NCBI GenBank assembly: GCA_036522515.1
Contig: DATDFQ010000056.1
Coordinates: 124,001 to 188,000 of the forward strand
Source of the DNA: Bacteroidota bacterium
GTDB taxonomy: Bacteria; Bacteroidota; Ignavibacteria; UBA10030; SZUA-254
DNA length: 64,000 bases
Reading direction: 5' to 3'
The notes below the pieces were generated by a model that saw only the letters and a list, made by a program, of their open reading frames with translations, did no database searches and was not told where the DNA came from. The number at the start of each line of letters is the position of its first letter. Within the stretch, counting starts at the first letter, position 1. Positions 37,601-44,569 of this stretch are shown here, in pieces. A program made the position numbers and the translations under genes.

Positions 37601-38856
37601 CGAATGTCGGCGACACCCTTATCGTATTGAAAGTCGCTGACGAGCTGGGGGCGAGCGATTCGATTTCGTTCACACTGCACGTCGCAGCCAACCAGATGGC
37701 GGTCTCGGCGGGTTGGAATATGGTTTCCTACCCGAGGAACAGTTCAGGGGTTCTGGTGAAGAATGTTTTCCCGACATCCATCTCAAGGGCGTTCTACTAC
37801 GCGGGAGGGTATCAGATCTCCGATTCTCTCGCCAGGGGTATCGGGTACTGGTTGAAGTTCGATTCAAGCGCGGTTGTGCCCATTTCGGGTCGGGTGGTCA
37901 TTTCGGATACGATTCCGGTCGCGGCGGGGTGGAACATCATCGGGTCTCTTACTATCAACACGGATATCTCGCAGATCTCCAGCGCACCCCCGGGAAATCT
38001 GGCCCCGTTCTTCTTTGGGTATGACAACGGCTATCTAATTTCCACGGAACTATCCCCCGGGAAGGGGTACTGGATAAAGGCGGGCGCAGCGGGTGATGTG
38101 ATTGTATCGAGGCCGCCCGGATCGACCCGGGGAAGTCCGAAAGTCAACCAGGCGACTCCGGTTCACGATCTCAACACGCTCTCATTCCGCGGGGCATCAG
38201 GAACGTCGAGGTCTCTCTATTTCGGGAACCGTGCGGTGGAACGGTTCGGGGCGTACTCCGAGCTTCCCCCGGTCCCTCCCCCGGGCGCGTTCGACGTACG
38301 GTTTGCGTCGCAAGGGTTTGCCGCGCGCATCGGTCCGGATTCCGGGTCCGAAAGCGAGCTTCCGATTCAACTTCAATCGTCCGATTCTCTCCTTTCTGTG
38401 AGCTACTCGATCGCGGAGGAAGAAGGGGTCGGCTATATGCTTGTAGAGCGGAAAAACAACGCGGTCACCTGGCGCGAACCCTTGAAGGGTTCTGGAGAAA
38501 AGGCAATCTACGGAAGAGGGGCGAGGTCCTACTCCATCGCATTGAATTCGGCTCCCCGGACTTTTTCGATTTCTCAGAATTATCCCAACCCCTTCAATTC
38601 GACCACGCTGATCAGGTTTCATCTCCCGGTTCCTTCGCTGGTATCCGTCAGGGTGTTTAACATTCTCGGGGAGGAAGTGGCAAGACCCGTCATGAACCGT
38701 GGCTTCGGACCGGGAGACCAGTTTGTGCCGTTTGATGCGCCCGGCCTGGCGAGCGGTGTATATTTTTACCGGCTGCAGGCCACCGGCCTCTCGCCTGACG
38801 GAACCCCTGCCGGTACCGTGAATTCGGGGACGGGGAAGATGATACTCGCCAAATAG
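34684..38856 (+). CDS. Secreted sugar-dehydrogenase-like protein with PKD domains and a T9SS type A sorting tail
   Basis: 1390 residues. A signal peptide (LISGLALLFAISPVGA) precedes a six-bladed propeller of the glucose/sorbosone dehydrogenase type, about 45-460 (LAVAPDGRIFVGEKGGRLFV, DRGLMGLALDP, LRFAPDGTLLVSTGDG, WVRGFRNPFR). PKD domains lie at about 470-550 (FHWDFGDST) and 715-798 (SQWDFGDGG), with a discoidin/NPCBM-like beta-domain between them. Two AGWN-type repeats follow at about 1002-1135. The tail from 1294 (FSISQNYPNPFNSTTLIRF ... GVYFYRL) is a type A T9SS sorting domain. The protein is probably exported through the outer membrane and attached or released. Whether it binds PQQ or oxidises sugars cannot be confirmed. 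Confidence 0.9.
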   Translation: MICRGALISGLALLFAISPVGAQMFSKNSTLRHPESVTSEPVFALGFSSVNAASGATFSLPTCLAVAPDGRIFVGEKGGRLFVVQNGAKLAQPFIDLGSEILTDGDRGLMGLALDPNFELNGFVYLAYVTDLDSANIHGDGSAGYGRIIRVTASAANPNVADLTTRLILLGRSWSDGVPNPSGMHTIDALRFAPDGTLLVSTGDGDHADYADGGGHDSSSFVPGRFPQDEDIGAFRSQFVNSLAGKILRIDPATGNGLPSNPLFDGNPSHNRSKVWVRGFRNPFRFSIKPGTGTNNPADGSPGDLYVGDCGWKTWEELDVSGGAGGQNFGWPCHEGPEPNPEYALLPASSTWCPIDSSGILTEPLITWNHDEQNLSQPPGYTGWCAIGTLFCAGNSYPSYYRGACFVADFSDWINLVRFNGNGVTVQPFASNLGVPVDMANDPQTGELLYLSIFRGELRRVVYTNPQVVPVAVGSVEPVTGPSPLSASFHSALSFDPLGRPLTFHWDFGDSTSATVPDLAHTYQSSRLYIATLSVACVDTVAPALQFAIAVGSYGTGYDATTLGAPIASRLVPGNPTKAAIDVIHDRTYPPVGNGDSLGEYTTYDGTSPALDYLGYSFQDTLMMSSIIFQEGINSARGGWFTSLGVQVRSGGIWSDVDSLHVSPSYTGNDGSSYRSFVLSFAPRRGDGIRLIGPPGGTQKFVSAGEVRVITRNQSPRMHADASTTSGRRNLTVQFSSAGSSDPDGELINSQWDFGDGGSGTGQQVTHQFTAAGQYRTILKGTDPRGAAGYDTLMITVYPNTSPHASIASPADSSYFQVGGTIFFDASGIDAEQPESTLTFSWEITLHRKDVVHTGWYTHSGRSFSYSTQNDAGGDTSFYEAQLVVSDSGLLADTGRVFIFPNHPPMIITQLRPFRTVAVEDSLYRFTLRVLKVDVGDSLHVVGSSVPSWLSYERIQPDSPYVAWRFSGMPAGSNVGDTLIVLKVADELGASDSISFTLHVAANQMAVSAGWNMVSYPRNSSGVLVKNVFPTSISRAFYYAGGYQISDSLARGIGYWLKFDSSAVVPISGRVVISDTIPVAAGWNIIGSLTINTDISQISSAPPGNLAPFFFGYDNGYLISTELSPGKGYWIKAGAAGDVIVSRPPGSTRGSPKVNQATPVHDLNTLSFRGASGTSRSLYFGNRAVERFGAYSELPPVPPPGAFDVRFASQGFAARIGPDSGSESELPIQLQSSDSLLSVSYSIAEEEGVGYMLVERKNNAVTWREPLKGSGEKAIYGRGARSYSIALNSAPRTFSISQNYPNPFNSTTLIRFHLPVPSLVSVRVFNILGEEVARPVMNRGFGPGDQFVPFDAPGLASGVYFYRLQATGLSPDGTPAGTVNSGTGKMILAK

Positions 38857-39057
38857 GGGTTTTGCTTCGGGGGGCAATTCTTCTTATCTTTGGGGTGTCT
38901 CCCCGCTCCGGGTTTCTGCTGAGGGTTCCTTGGTGGAGATCAGTCTCATGTCCGTTTATCCCCAATCCTTCCAGGCGCTCCAGTAGAGGCATATCCGGGG
39001 AGGGGGAGTGTGTGAATGCCCAAATCCGGGATACAGTTCATCATCTGAAGGGTTCCA

Positions 39058-40110
39058 GTGAGTGTGATCGACGAATATCGTCCCCTCGTTTCCATCGTCA
39101 TCCCGGTGAAGAACGGGGCGGCGACCCTGGAAGCCTGCCTGCGGTCCATCAAGCGGTCTTACTATAAGAATATCGAAGTGGTCGTGGTGGATGATCACTC
39201 AAGCGACGGCACGGTGCAGATCGCGAAGCAATTCAACACTACCGTCCTCGAGGTCGAAAACGGACGCGGCGCGAATAACGCGAGGAATGTCGGAGCAGCC
39301 AACGCGAAGGGCGATATTCTTGTTTTCATAGATTCCGACGTCGTGGTTGCGCGCGAGACGTTCCTTGGAATTGTTGAATCGCTCGAGAGCGGAGGCAATG
39401 ACGCGGTCGTCGGCCTTTACACCGCGCGGCATCGCCACGAGCATTTCGTCAGCCAGTATAAAAACCTCTGGGTCCGGTATTCCTATATCAAGAGTCCCCC
39501 GGCGATTGACTGGTTGTTCGGAGCGATTTCAGGGATCAAGCGGGAGGCTTTCGAGAAACTGGGGGGGTTCAACGTCGAGCTTCTGGCCCAGCATGGGCAT
39601 GACGATGTCGAACTCGGGAAACGGTTTGCCCGCGCGAACCTGAGCATCACCCTGAATATGGATATCGAGGTGGAACATCTCAAGAATTATACGCTGCGGT
39701 CGTTCATCAAAAACGAGTATCACCGGAGCGTCGGATTCGTCGAGCTGGCGATGCGTTTCGGGGAGGTCTCGCGATCGGTCAGAAAAGGGTTCGTGAATGT
39801 TTACCCGATGTTCGTCCTGTCGACGCTCGTCCCGGTCGTGGTCGTCGCGTTGCTGATCGCGGGTCTTGAAGGGTGGATCAGCAATTGGCCCCTCGCGCTG
39901 GGCGCAGTCATTGCCCTCTATCTCCTCATGAATATCCGTTTCCTCAATTACCTCGAACAGGTCCGGGGTTTGTTCGCGATGGTGGCGATGATCCCATTTC
40001 TGTTCATCGACCACGTCGTCTGTTTGGTCGGTAGTGGCGTCGGGATGCTCAAAGGCCTGATGAAACGGGGCGCGCGGCCCTCCTCCGGCGGATCCGACAG
40101 GTCGATGTGA
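39058..40110 (+). CDS. GT2-family glycosyltransferase with membrane segments
   Basis: 350 residues from a GTG with GAAGGG upstream. The GT-A domain has LVSIVIPVKNGAATLEACLR, VVVVDDHSSDGTVQIA, GANNARNVGAANAKGDI, the DxD-type FIDSDVVV and the acceptor motif QHGHDDVELGKRF. Three hydrophobic helices (about 245-330) anchor it in the inner membrane. The product could be a glycolipid or a membrane-bound glycan. Its stop overlaps the GTG start of queE, although the functions look unrelated. Confidence 0.88.
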   Translation: MSVIDEYRPLVSIVIPVKNGAATLEACLRSIKRSYYKNIEVVVVDDHSSDGTVQIAKQFNTTVLEVENGRGANNARNVGAANAKGDILVFIDSDVVVARETFLGIVESLESGGNDAVVGLYTARHRHEHFVSQYKNLWVRYSYIKSPPAIDWLFGAISGIKREAFEKLGGFNVELLAQHGHDDVELGKRFARANLSITLNMDIEVEHLKNYTLRSFIKNEYHRSVGFVELAMRFGEVSRSVRKGFVNVYPMFVLSTLVPVVVVALLIAGLEGWISNWPLALGAVIALYLLMNIRFLNYLEQVRGLFAMVAMIPFLFIDHVVCLVGSGVGMLKGLMKRGARPSSGGSDRSM

Positions 40111-40766
40111 AAAACGCGGCTCCCCATACGCTCGTCATTAATGAGATCTTCCACAGCATTCAGGGCGAATCGAGCCACATGGGCCGCCCGTGCGTCTTCG
40201 TCCGCCTGACCTACTGCAACATCCGGTGCTCCTACTGCGATACCGAGTATGCGTTCTACGAGGGGAAGGAAAGCCCGATCGACGAGATCGTCGCGTCCGT
40301 CCGGAGATTCGGATGCAAGCTGGTCGAGGTGACGGGCGGCGAGCCGCTGTTCCAGGCGAACGTGCACGAGCTGATGACACGTCTGTGCGACGAGGGGTAC
40401 GAGCTTCTACTTGAAACCGGCGGCAGCCTCGACATCGGCGGGGTCGACGAGCGGGTGAGGCGCATCGTCGATTTCAAGTGTCCGTCGAGCGGGATGATGA
40501 ACAAGAATCTCTGGGAGAATGTGAAGCATTTGAACGCAAGGGACGAGGTCAAATTTGTCATCGGCGACCGGGAAGATTATGACTGGTCGAAACGGATGAT
40601 CGCAGAGTTTGAGATCGATCGGCGCTCTCCGGTCCTGATGTCCGTGGTGTTCGGAAAGCTCGAGCCCGTCCAGCTTTCGGAATGGATTCTGAGCGACAAA
40701 CTGAATGTCCGCTTCCAGTTGCAGATGCACAAGTACATCTGGAACCCGGAGACGAAAGGGGTATGA
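40107..40766 (+). CDS. queE: 7-carboxy-7-deazaguanine synthase
   Basis: 219 residues, a radical SAM enzyme with the CxxxCxxC cluster motif in TYCNIRCSYCDTEYAFYEG. INEIFHSIQGESSHMGRPC at the N-terminus is the QueE hallmark, and VTGGEPLFQ is the SAM-binding GGEP. It converts 6-carboxytetrahydropterin to 7-carboxy-7-deazaguanine in queuosine synthesis. The GTG start overlaps the upstream stop, and the ATGA overlap with queC shows the pathway pair is coupled. Confidence 0.95.
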   Translation: MKNAAPHTLVINEIFHSIQGESSHMGRPCVFVRLTYCNIRCSYCDTEYAFYEGKESPIDEIVASVRRFGCKLVEVTGGEPLFQANVHELMTRLCDEGYELLLETGGSLDIGGVDERVRRIVDFKCPSSGMMNKNLWENVKHLNARDEVKFVIGDREDYDWSKRMIAEFEIDRRSPVLMSVVFGKLEPVQLSEWILSDKLNVRFQLQMHKYIWNPETKGV

Positions 40767-41446
40767 AGGAGATTGCCGTTATTCTGGTGAGCGGAGGGAT
40801 GGATAGCTGCGTGACGGCGGCGGTCGCGGTGAAGAATTATTCGCCGGCCTTCCTCCATCTGAACTACGGCCAGAGGACCGAGAAGCGGGAGCTGAAGGCG
40901 TTTAACGACATCGCCGACTTTTACCGGGTCGAGCGCCGTCTTGTGGTGAATATCGAGCACCTTGCTCAGATCGGCGGATCGAGCCTGACGGACAGCTCGA
41001 TCCGGGTTGAGAAGGCGGATCTGAACCGGAAGGAAATCCCCGCATCCTACGTTCCCTTCCGGAACGCGCACATTCTTTCAATTGCCGTGAGCTGGGGCGA
41101 AGTCCTGGAGGCCTCGAAGATTTTCATCGGAGCGGTCGAGGAGGATTCCTCCGGATACCCTGATTGCAGGGAGGAGTTCTATCAGGCATTCAACCGGGCC
41201 GTGAAGCTCGGGACCAAACCATCAACGGACCTCGAAATTCAAACCCCGATCATTCATCTCAAGAAATTTGAGATCGTTCGGAAGGGGATTGAATTGGGCG
41301 CGCCGCTCGAGCGGACTTGGTCATGCTATCAGTCGGAAGACCTCGCCTGCGGTGTCTGTGACAGTTGTGCCCTCCGTTTGCGCGGATTTCAGCAAGCCGG
41401 GGTCGAAGACCCGATCCCTTATTCCCGGAAGAGCATCTATCTATAG
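40763..41446 (+). CDS. queC: 7-cyano-7-deazaguanine synthase
   Basis: 227 residues from ATG 40763, which overlaps the queE TGA; the frame stays open upstream inside queE but that extension is not homologous. The PP-loop is ILVSGGMDSCVTAA, and the C-terminal zinc site is CYQSEDLACGVCDSCALR. QueC makes preQ0 with ATP and ammonia. No queD or queF is present in the window. Confidence 0.95.
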   Translation: MKEIAVILVSGGMDSCVTAAVAVKNYSPAFLHLNYGQRTEKRELKAFNDIADFYRVERRLVVNIEHLAQIGGSSLTDSSIRVEKADLNRKEIPASYVPFRNAHILSIAVSWGEVLEASKIFIGAVEEDSSGYPDCREEFYQAFNRAVKLGTKPSTDLEIQTPIIHLKKFEIVRKGIELGAPLERTWSCYQSEDLACGVCDSCALRLRGFQQAGVEDPIPYSRKSIYL

Positions 41447-41741
41447 TCGCTTCACCGGCTCGTTCTTCCGGTTTCCCCGCTACTTCTCCCGTCTGATTCC
41501 TCGTTGAGCCCGGTCATATCAAAAACCTCCCGTTTTAGGATACACAGCTAAAAACATCGCGATTCGAGGACTTTCGGACCCGTAGAGAGGTCTGAACTAA
41601 CTGCACAACGGCCGGAAGGTACTACTGTATGTGTGGCATTATTTACCTCCCGATTCCGGAATCAGCCTATTGGATGGGTGATTCGGCCTCATGTGGGGCA
41701 ATTTTGATAATTGATGGCCGTTTTTGAGCGGTCAGGTGGTG
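41447..41741. other. Intergenic region between queC and the pilin array
   Basis: No gene and no clear hairpin terminator is seen. It leads into the sigma-54 promoter of the first pilin-like gene and would be the place for an enhancer-binding-protein site. Confidence 0.5.
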
Positions 41742-41757
41742 TGGCACGGGGGTTGCA
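41742..41757 (+). promoter_or_regulatory. Sigma-54 promoter, pilin gene 1
   Basis: TGGCACGGGGGTTGCA, with GG and GC exactly 10 bp apart, matches the -24/-12 consensus TGGCACG-N4-TTGCA at essentially every informative base. It is about 55 bp before the ATG and would drive pilin-like genes 1 and 2. Confidence 0.88.
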
Positions 41758-41810
41758 GCATATCTTCCAGAGTTGTCAACATGTCAAATTTCTTAGAAAG
41801 ATAGTTTCAG

Positions 41811-42191
41811 ATGGGCCAGCAGCAGCTTCTTCTAATCATACTTGGCGCGATAGTGGTCGGAATCATGGTATTCGTGGGAATGACAACGTTCGACGCGCAT
41901 AGCGTACAGGCAAATAAGGATGCGCTCACATCGAGCATGCAGAATATCGCGGCGGATGCCTACCAGTACAAGATGCGCCCCAAAGCATTTGGCGGGGGAA
42001 ACCCTTCGTACGCCGGGTATACCGTCCCGAACAAGATGCTCCGCGACGACAACGGATCGTATGCGGTGAGCGGCTCGATTCTTTCGACTCAAATCGTATT
42101 TTCGGGAACTTCGGTCATTAATTCAGCCTGGGTCGCGACGATGACAGTCGACGATTCGGGCAAGGCGTTCGTCTCATACGTGGGATGGTGA
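41811..42191 (+). CDS. Pilin-like protein 1 (divergent member of the array)
   Basis: 126 residues: MGQQQLLLIILGAIVVGIMV is a single N-terminal hydrophobic helix, then a small beta-rich domain ending in SYVGW. Helix, size and position before pilC/pilB fit a type IV pilin, but there is no basic leader, no G-F-T-L-I-E site and no Glu at position 5 of a mature form. Only a two-residue leader (MG) could be cleaved. It differs from pilins 2-4 throughout the globular part (AKAFGGGNPSYAGYTVPNK). No terminator separates it from gene 2, so the two are probably one transcript. Confidence 0.8.
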   Translation: MGQQQLLLIILGAIVVGIMVFVGMTTFDAHSVQANKDALTSSMQNIAADAYQYKMRPKAFGGGNPSYAGYTVPNKMLRDDNGSYAVSGSILSTQIVFSGTSVINSAWVATMTVDDSGKAFVSYVGW

Positions 42192-42275
42192 CTGGACCTA
42201 TGAGAAGGTCATTCGACATTTGAACAATTAAATCACAAGCTACCATCTCACTCGTTAACATAAAGGAACAAGGCA

Positions 42276-42653
42276 ATGGGTCAACAGCAACTTCTACTTA
42301 TCATCCTCGGCGTCATTATCGTCGGTATCGCGATTGCCGTGGGTATCTCACAGTTCGGTGCGCACAGCACACAGGCCAACAAGGATGGCGTCACATCCAG
42401 CCTCGTGAACGTTTCCGCCAACGCATATCAGTTCAAGATCCGTCCCACGACAATGGGCGGAGGCGGCAGCACGTATACGGGCTACACCATCCCGTCGAAG
42501 ATGTCGAAGGACGATAACGGAACCTACGCTACCGGGACCGTCAACGCCCAGAACGTTCAGATCGTCGGTACTTCCACGATCAACACCGCGTGGAAAGCCA
42601 CCTGCACGTCGGACGATTCGGGCAAGACGACGATCGTCTACGCTGGCTGGTAA
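42276..42653 (+). CDS. Pilin-like protein 2
   Basis: 125 residues; helix MGQQQLLLIILGVIIVGIAI followed by GISQFGAHSTQANKDGV and a beta-rich domain ending TTIVYAGW. It differs from pilin 3 at only three positions. AAAGGAAC lies before the ATG. It has no sigma-54 promoter of its own and is followed by a strong terminator. A structural pilin role is inferred from the cluster; sequence alone shows a membrane-anchored small exported domain. Confidence 0.82.
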   Translation: MGQQQLLLIILGVIIVGIAIAVGISQFGAHSTQANKDGVTSSLVNVSANAYQFKIRPTTMGGGGSTYTGYTIPSKMSKDDNGTYATGTVNAQNVQIVGTSTINTAWKATCTSDDSGKTTIVYAGW

Positions 42654-42926
42654 ACTGAGGCGACAGATCTCAGGATTGGTTTGAGGGGTTATCTTTCCTG
42701 AGGCGTTTTGAAGGTGCTTTGCCGGGATAAAGTGGGAAAATCATTCCTCCTTCCCGGCAAAGCCTTTTTTATGGGGACCCCCTCCCTGGACGATATCGGC
42801 ATAAATTACAGTTGGGGAGGAAAAGTTTTCCCGTTCACGTTTTTCCCGGCCGGAATTGTCCTGCAAAAAGCCCGATTCTGCCATGAAATTGTCTGACCGG
42901 TGAGGCGGATCACATGGATGGGCAAT
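42654..42926. other. Pilin 2-3 spacer, upstream part
   Basis: Holds the terminator of pilin 2 (42716-42770) and then the approach to the next sigma-54 promoter; no gene is seen. Confidence 0.6.
42716..42770 (+). terminator. Rho-independent terminator after pilin 2
   Basis: GCTTTGCCGGG (42716-42726) pairs with CCCGGCAAAGC (42753-42763), followed by a run of T. The same stem sequence recurs after pilins 3 and 4. Confidence 0.9.
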
Positions 42927-42942
42927 TGGCATAATGCTTGCG
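42927..42942 (+). promoter_or_regulatory. Sigma-54 promoter, pilin gene 3
   Basis: TGGCATAATGCTTGCG, with the GG and GC dinucleotides separated by exactly 10 bp. It leaves a 5' leader of roughly 145 nt before the ATG. Confidence 0.8.
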
Positions 42943-43097
42943 ATATTTCTGACACGTAAGGGCGACCGGGTTCCACGTATAGGGGACCCCGGGGAAGTCC
43001 AAAAAACGAAGGGCAGCGGGAACGAGTAGTTAGAGAAACGATCGGTTAAGCAAGAACTAATTAACAAACCAGAACCAACAATCAAAGGAGCGGCACA

Positions 43098-43475
43098 ATG
43101 GGTCAGCAACAGCTATTACTCATCATCCTCGGCGTCATTATCGTCGGTATCGCGATTGCCGTGGGTATCTCGCAGTTCGGCGCGCACAGCACGCAGGCCA
43201 ACAAGGATGGCGTCACATCCAGCCTGGTAAACGTTGCGGCCAATGCGTATCAGTACAAAATCCGTCCCACGACGATGGGCGGAGGCGGTAGCACCTATAC
43301 AGGCTACACGATTCCGTCGAAGATGTCGAAGGACGATAACGGAACATACGCCACCGGGACCGTCAACGCCCAGAACGTTCAGATCGTCGGTACTTCCACG
43401 ATCAACACCGCGTGGAAGGCAACCTGCACGTCTGATGACTCTGGCAAGACGACCATCACCTACGCGGGTTGGTAA
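43098..43475 (+). CDS. Pilin-like protein 3
   Basis: 125 residues, almost identical to pilin 2 (Ser to Ala and Phe to Tyr in VNVAANAYQYKIRP, Val to Thr near the C-terminus). AAAGGAGC is well placed before the ATG. The gene is a self-contained unit with its own sigma-54 promoter, long leader and terminator. Near-identity of DNA with genes 2 and 4 makes recombination within the array likely. It lacks a conventional prepilin cleavage site like the others. Confidence 0.83.
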   Translation: MGQQQLLLIILGVIIVGIAIAVGISQFGAHSTQANKDGVTSSLVNVAANAYQYKIRPTTMGGGGSTYTGYTIPSKMSKDDNGTYATGTVNAQNVQIVGTSTINTAWKATCTSDDSGKTTITYAGW

Positions 43476-43541
43476 TGTAACCTGGGGGGTTTTCGGGACC
43501 GGATCTTCACAGACACGGTTCTGGAAGCGTCTCTCTTAAAT

Positions 43542-43598
43542 GCTTCGCCGGTATCGAGGAGAAGAAGGGAAGCTCCTTGATTCCGGCGAAGCTGTTTT
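43542..43598 (+). terminator. Rho-independent terminator after pilin 3
   Basis: GCTTCGCCGG (43542-43551) pairs with CCGGCGAAGC (43583-43592), followed by TGTTTT. The loop holds a GGGAAGCTCCTTG segment also present after pilin 4. Confidence 0.82.
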
Positions 43599-43751
43599 AT
43601 GGAGGGCTACAATCTGCGTCCAGGCGGAATAAATTACTTGAGGCGAGGAATTTTTTTCTCATATTATCCGTTCTCAACATTGATCTCGGGCGAAAGGGCT
43701 CATTTTCGTGCGGCTTCGCTTGATCCAAAGAGTCGGTTTTCGGCGCGTTAT

Positions 43752-43767
43752 TGGCACGGCGCTTGCA
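43752..43767 (+). promoter_or_regulatory. Sigma-54 promoter, pilin gene 4
   Basis: TGGCACGGCGCTTGCA matches the -24/-12 consensus, with GG-N10-GC spacing. It leaves a leader of about 125 nt before pilin 4. Confidence 0.88.
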
Positions 43768-43904
43768 GGAATTAAGCCGGAAATTGATTGAAAGATTCCG
43801 AGGGGAAGTAGAATCAGAGGACAGCTTACCCGCGGGAGATACGAGAAGTGTGGAGCGGCGGGCTGAAATAAAACACAACAACACACATCTGAAGGAGTAA
43901 CAAC

Positions 43905-44282
43905 ATGGGGCAACAGCAACTTCTACTGATCATCCTCGGCGTCATCATCGTCGGTATCGCGATTGCCGTGGGTATTTCGCAGTTTGGCGCGCATAGCACG
44001 CAGGCTAACAAGGACGGGGTTACGTCCAGCCTGGTGAACGTATCCGCGAACGCATACCAGTACAAGATCCGTCCCGCAACGATGGGCGGCGGCGCCGGCA
44101 CGTACACGGGCTACACGATTCCGTCGAAGATGGCGAAGGACGACAACGGAACCTTTGCTACCGGAACGATAAATGCCCAAACGATACAGATTGTGGGCAC
44201 CTCCACGATCAACACCGCGTGGATTGCCACCTGCACGGCAGACGACTCCGGGAAAACCACGATCGTCTACGCCGGATGGTAA
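43905..44282 (+). CDS. Pilin-like protein 4
   Basis: 125 residues with the same N-terminal helix (MGQQQLLLIILGVIIVGIAI) and C-terminal VYAGW as pilins 2 and 3. About ten substitutions are concentrated in the globular part (RPATMGGGAGTYTGY, TGTINAQTIQIVG). AAGGAG precedes the ATG by 8 bp. It has its own sigma-54 promoter and terminator and directly precedes pilC. Which of the four is the main subunit cannot be told; one cysteine (ATCTADD) is conserved in pilins 2-4 but absent in pilin 1. Confidence 0.83.
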   Translation: MGQQQLLLIILGVIIVGIAIAVGISQFGAHSTQANKDGVTSSLVNVSANAYQYKIRPATMGGGAGTYTGYTIPSKMAKDDNGTFATGTINAQTIQIVGTSTINTAWIATCTADDSGKTTIVYAGW

Positions 44283-44344
44283 TCATATTCGGCGGGTCTC
44301 AGAACTGATTTGAACGCGAAACAGTTCCTGAGGGTTGGTTTTTA

Positions 44345-44401
44345 GCTTTGCCGGGATCGGGGAGAGAAGGGAACCTCCTTGAACCCGGCGAAGCCTTTTT
44401 T
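44345..44401 (+). terminator. Rho-independent terminator after pilin 4
   Basis: GCTTTGCCGGG (44345-44355) pairs with CCCGGCGAAGC (44384-44394), followed by CTTTTTT. It should insulate the pilin gene from the assembly operon. Confidence 0.9.
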
Positions 44402-44481
44402 AGGGGTGGGCCGTGGGTGCCGAAAATGTAGCACATCTCACAGGCCTATTGATTTTGTAGAAGATGATATGTACGTTGGAA

Positions 44482-44508
44482 CCGTCTCGTGAATCGAGCG
44501 AGAGACGG
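44482..44508. repeat. Inverted repeat upstream of pilC
   Basis: CCGTCTC and GAGACGG form a stem of 7 bp with a 13-bp loop in the presumed leader of the assembly operon. It has no T-run, so it is not a normal terminator; it could be an operator or an mRNA structure. Confidence 0.35.
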
Positions 44509-44569
44509 GGCGTAAGACGCAGGAACAGAACGATGTGGGCGGGACAATAAAACCAAATGGAGTTGCGCT

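Noticed and set aside
40682..40762. N-terminal extension of QueC
   Set aside because: The extra 27 residues lie inside queE in another frame; the ATG at 40763 has the ATGA overlap and the expected QueC N-terminus.
42192..42275. Sigma-54 promoter for pilin 2
   Set aside because: No GG-N10-GC element is present between genes 1 and 2; read-through from promoter 1 is simpler.
44402..44569. Sigma-54 promoter for the pilC operon
   Set aside because: No acceptable -24/-12 pair was found in this stretch.
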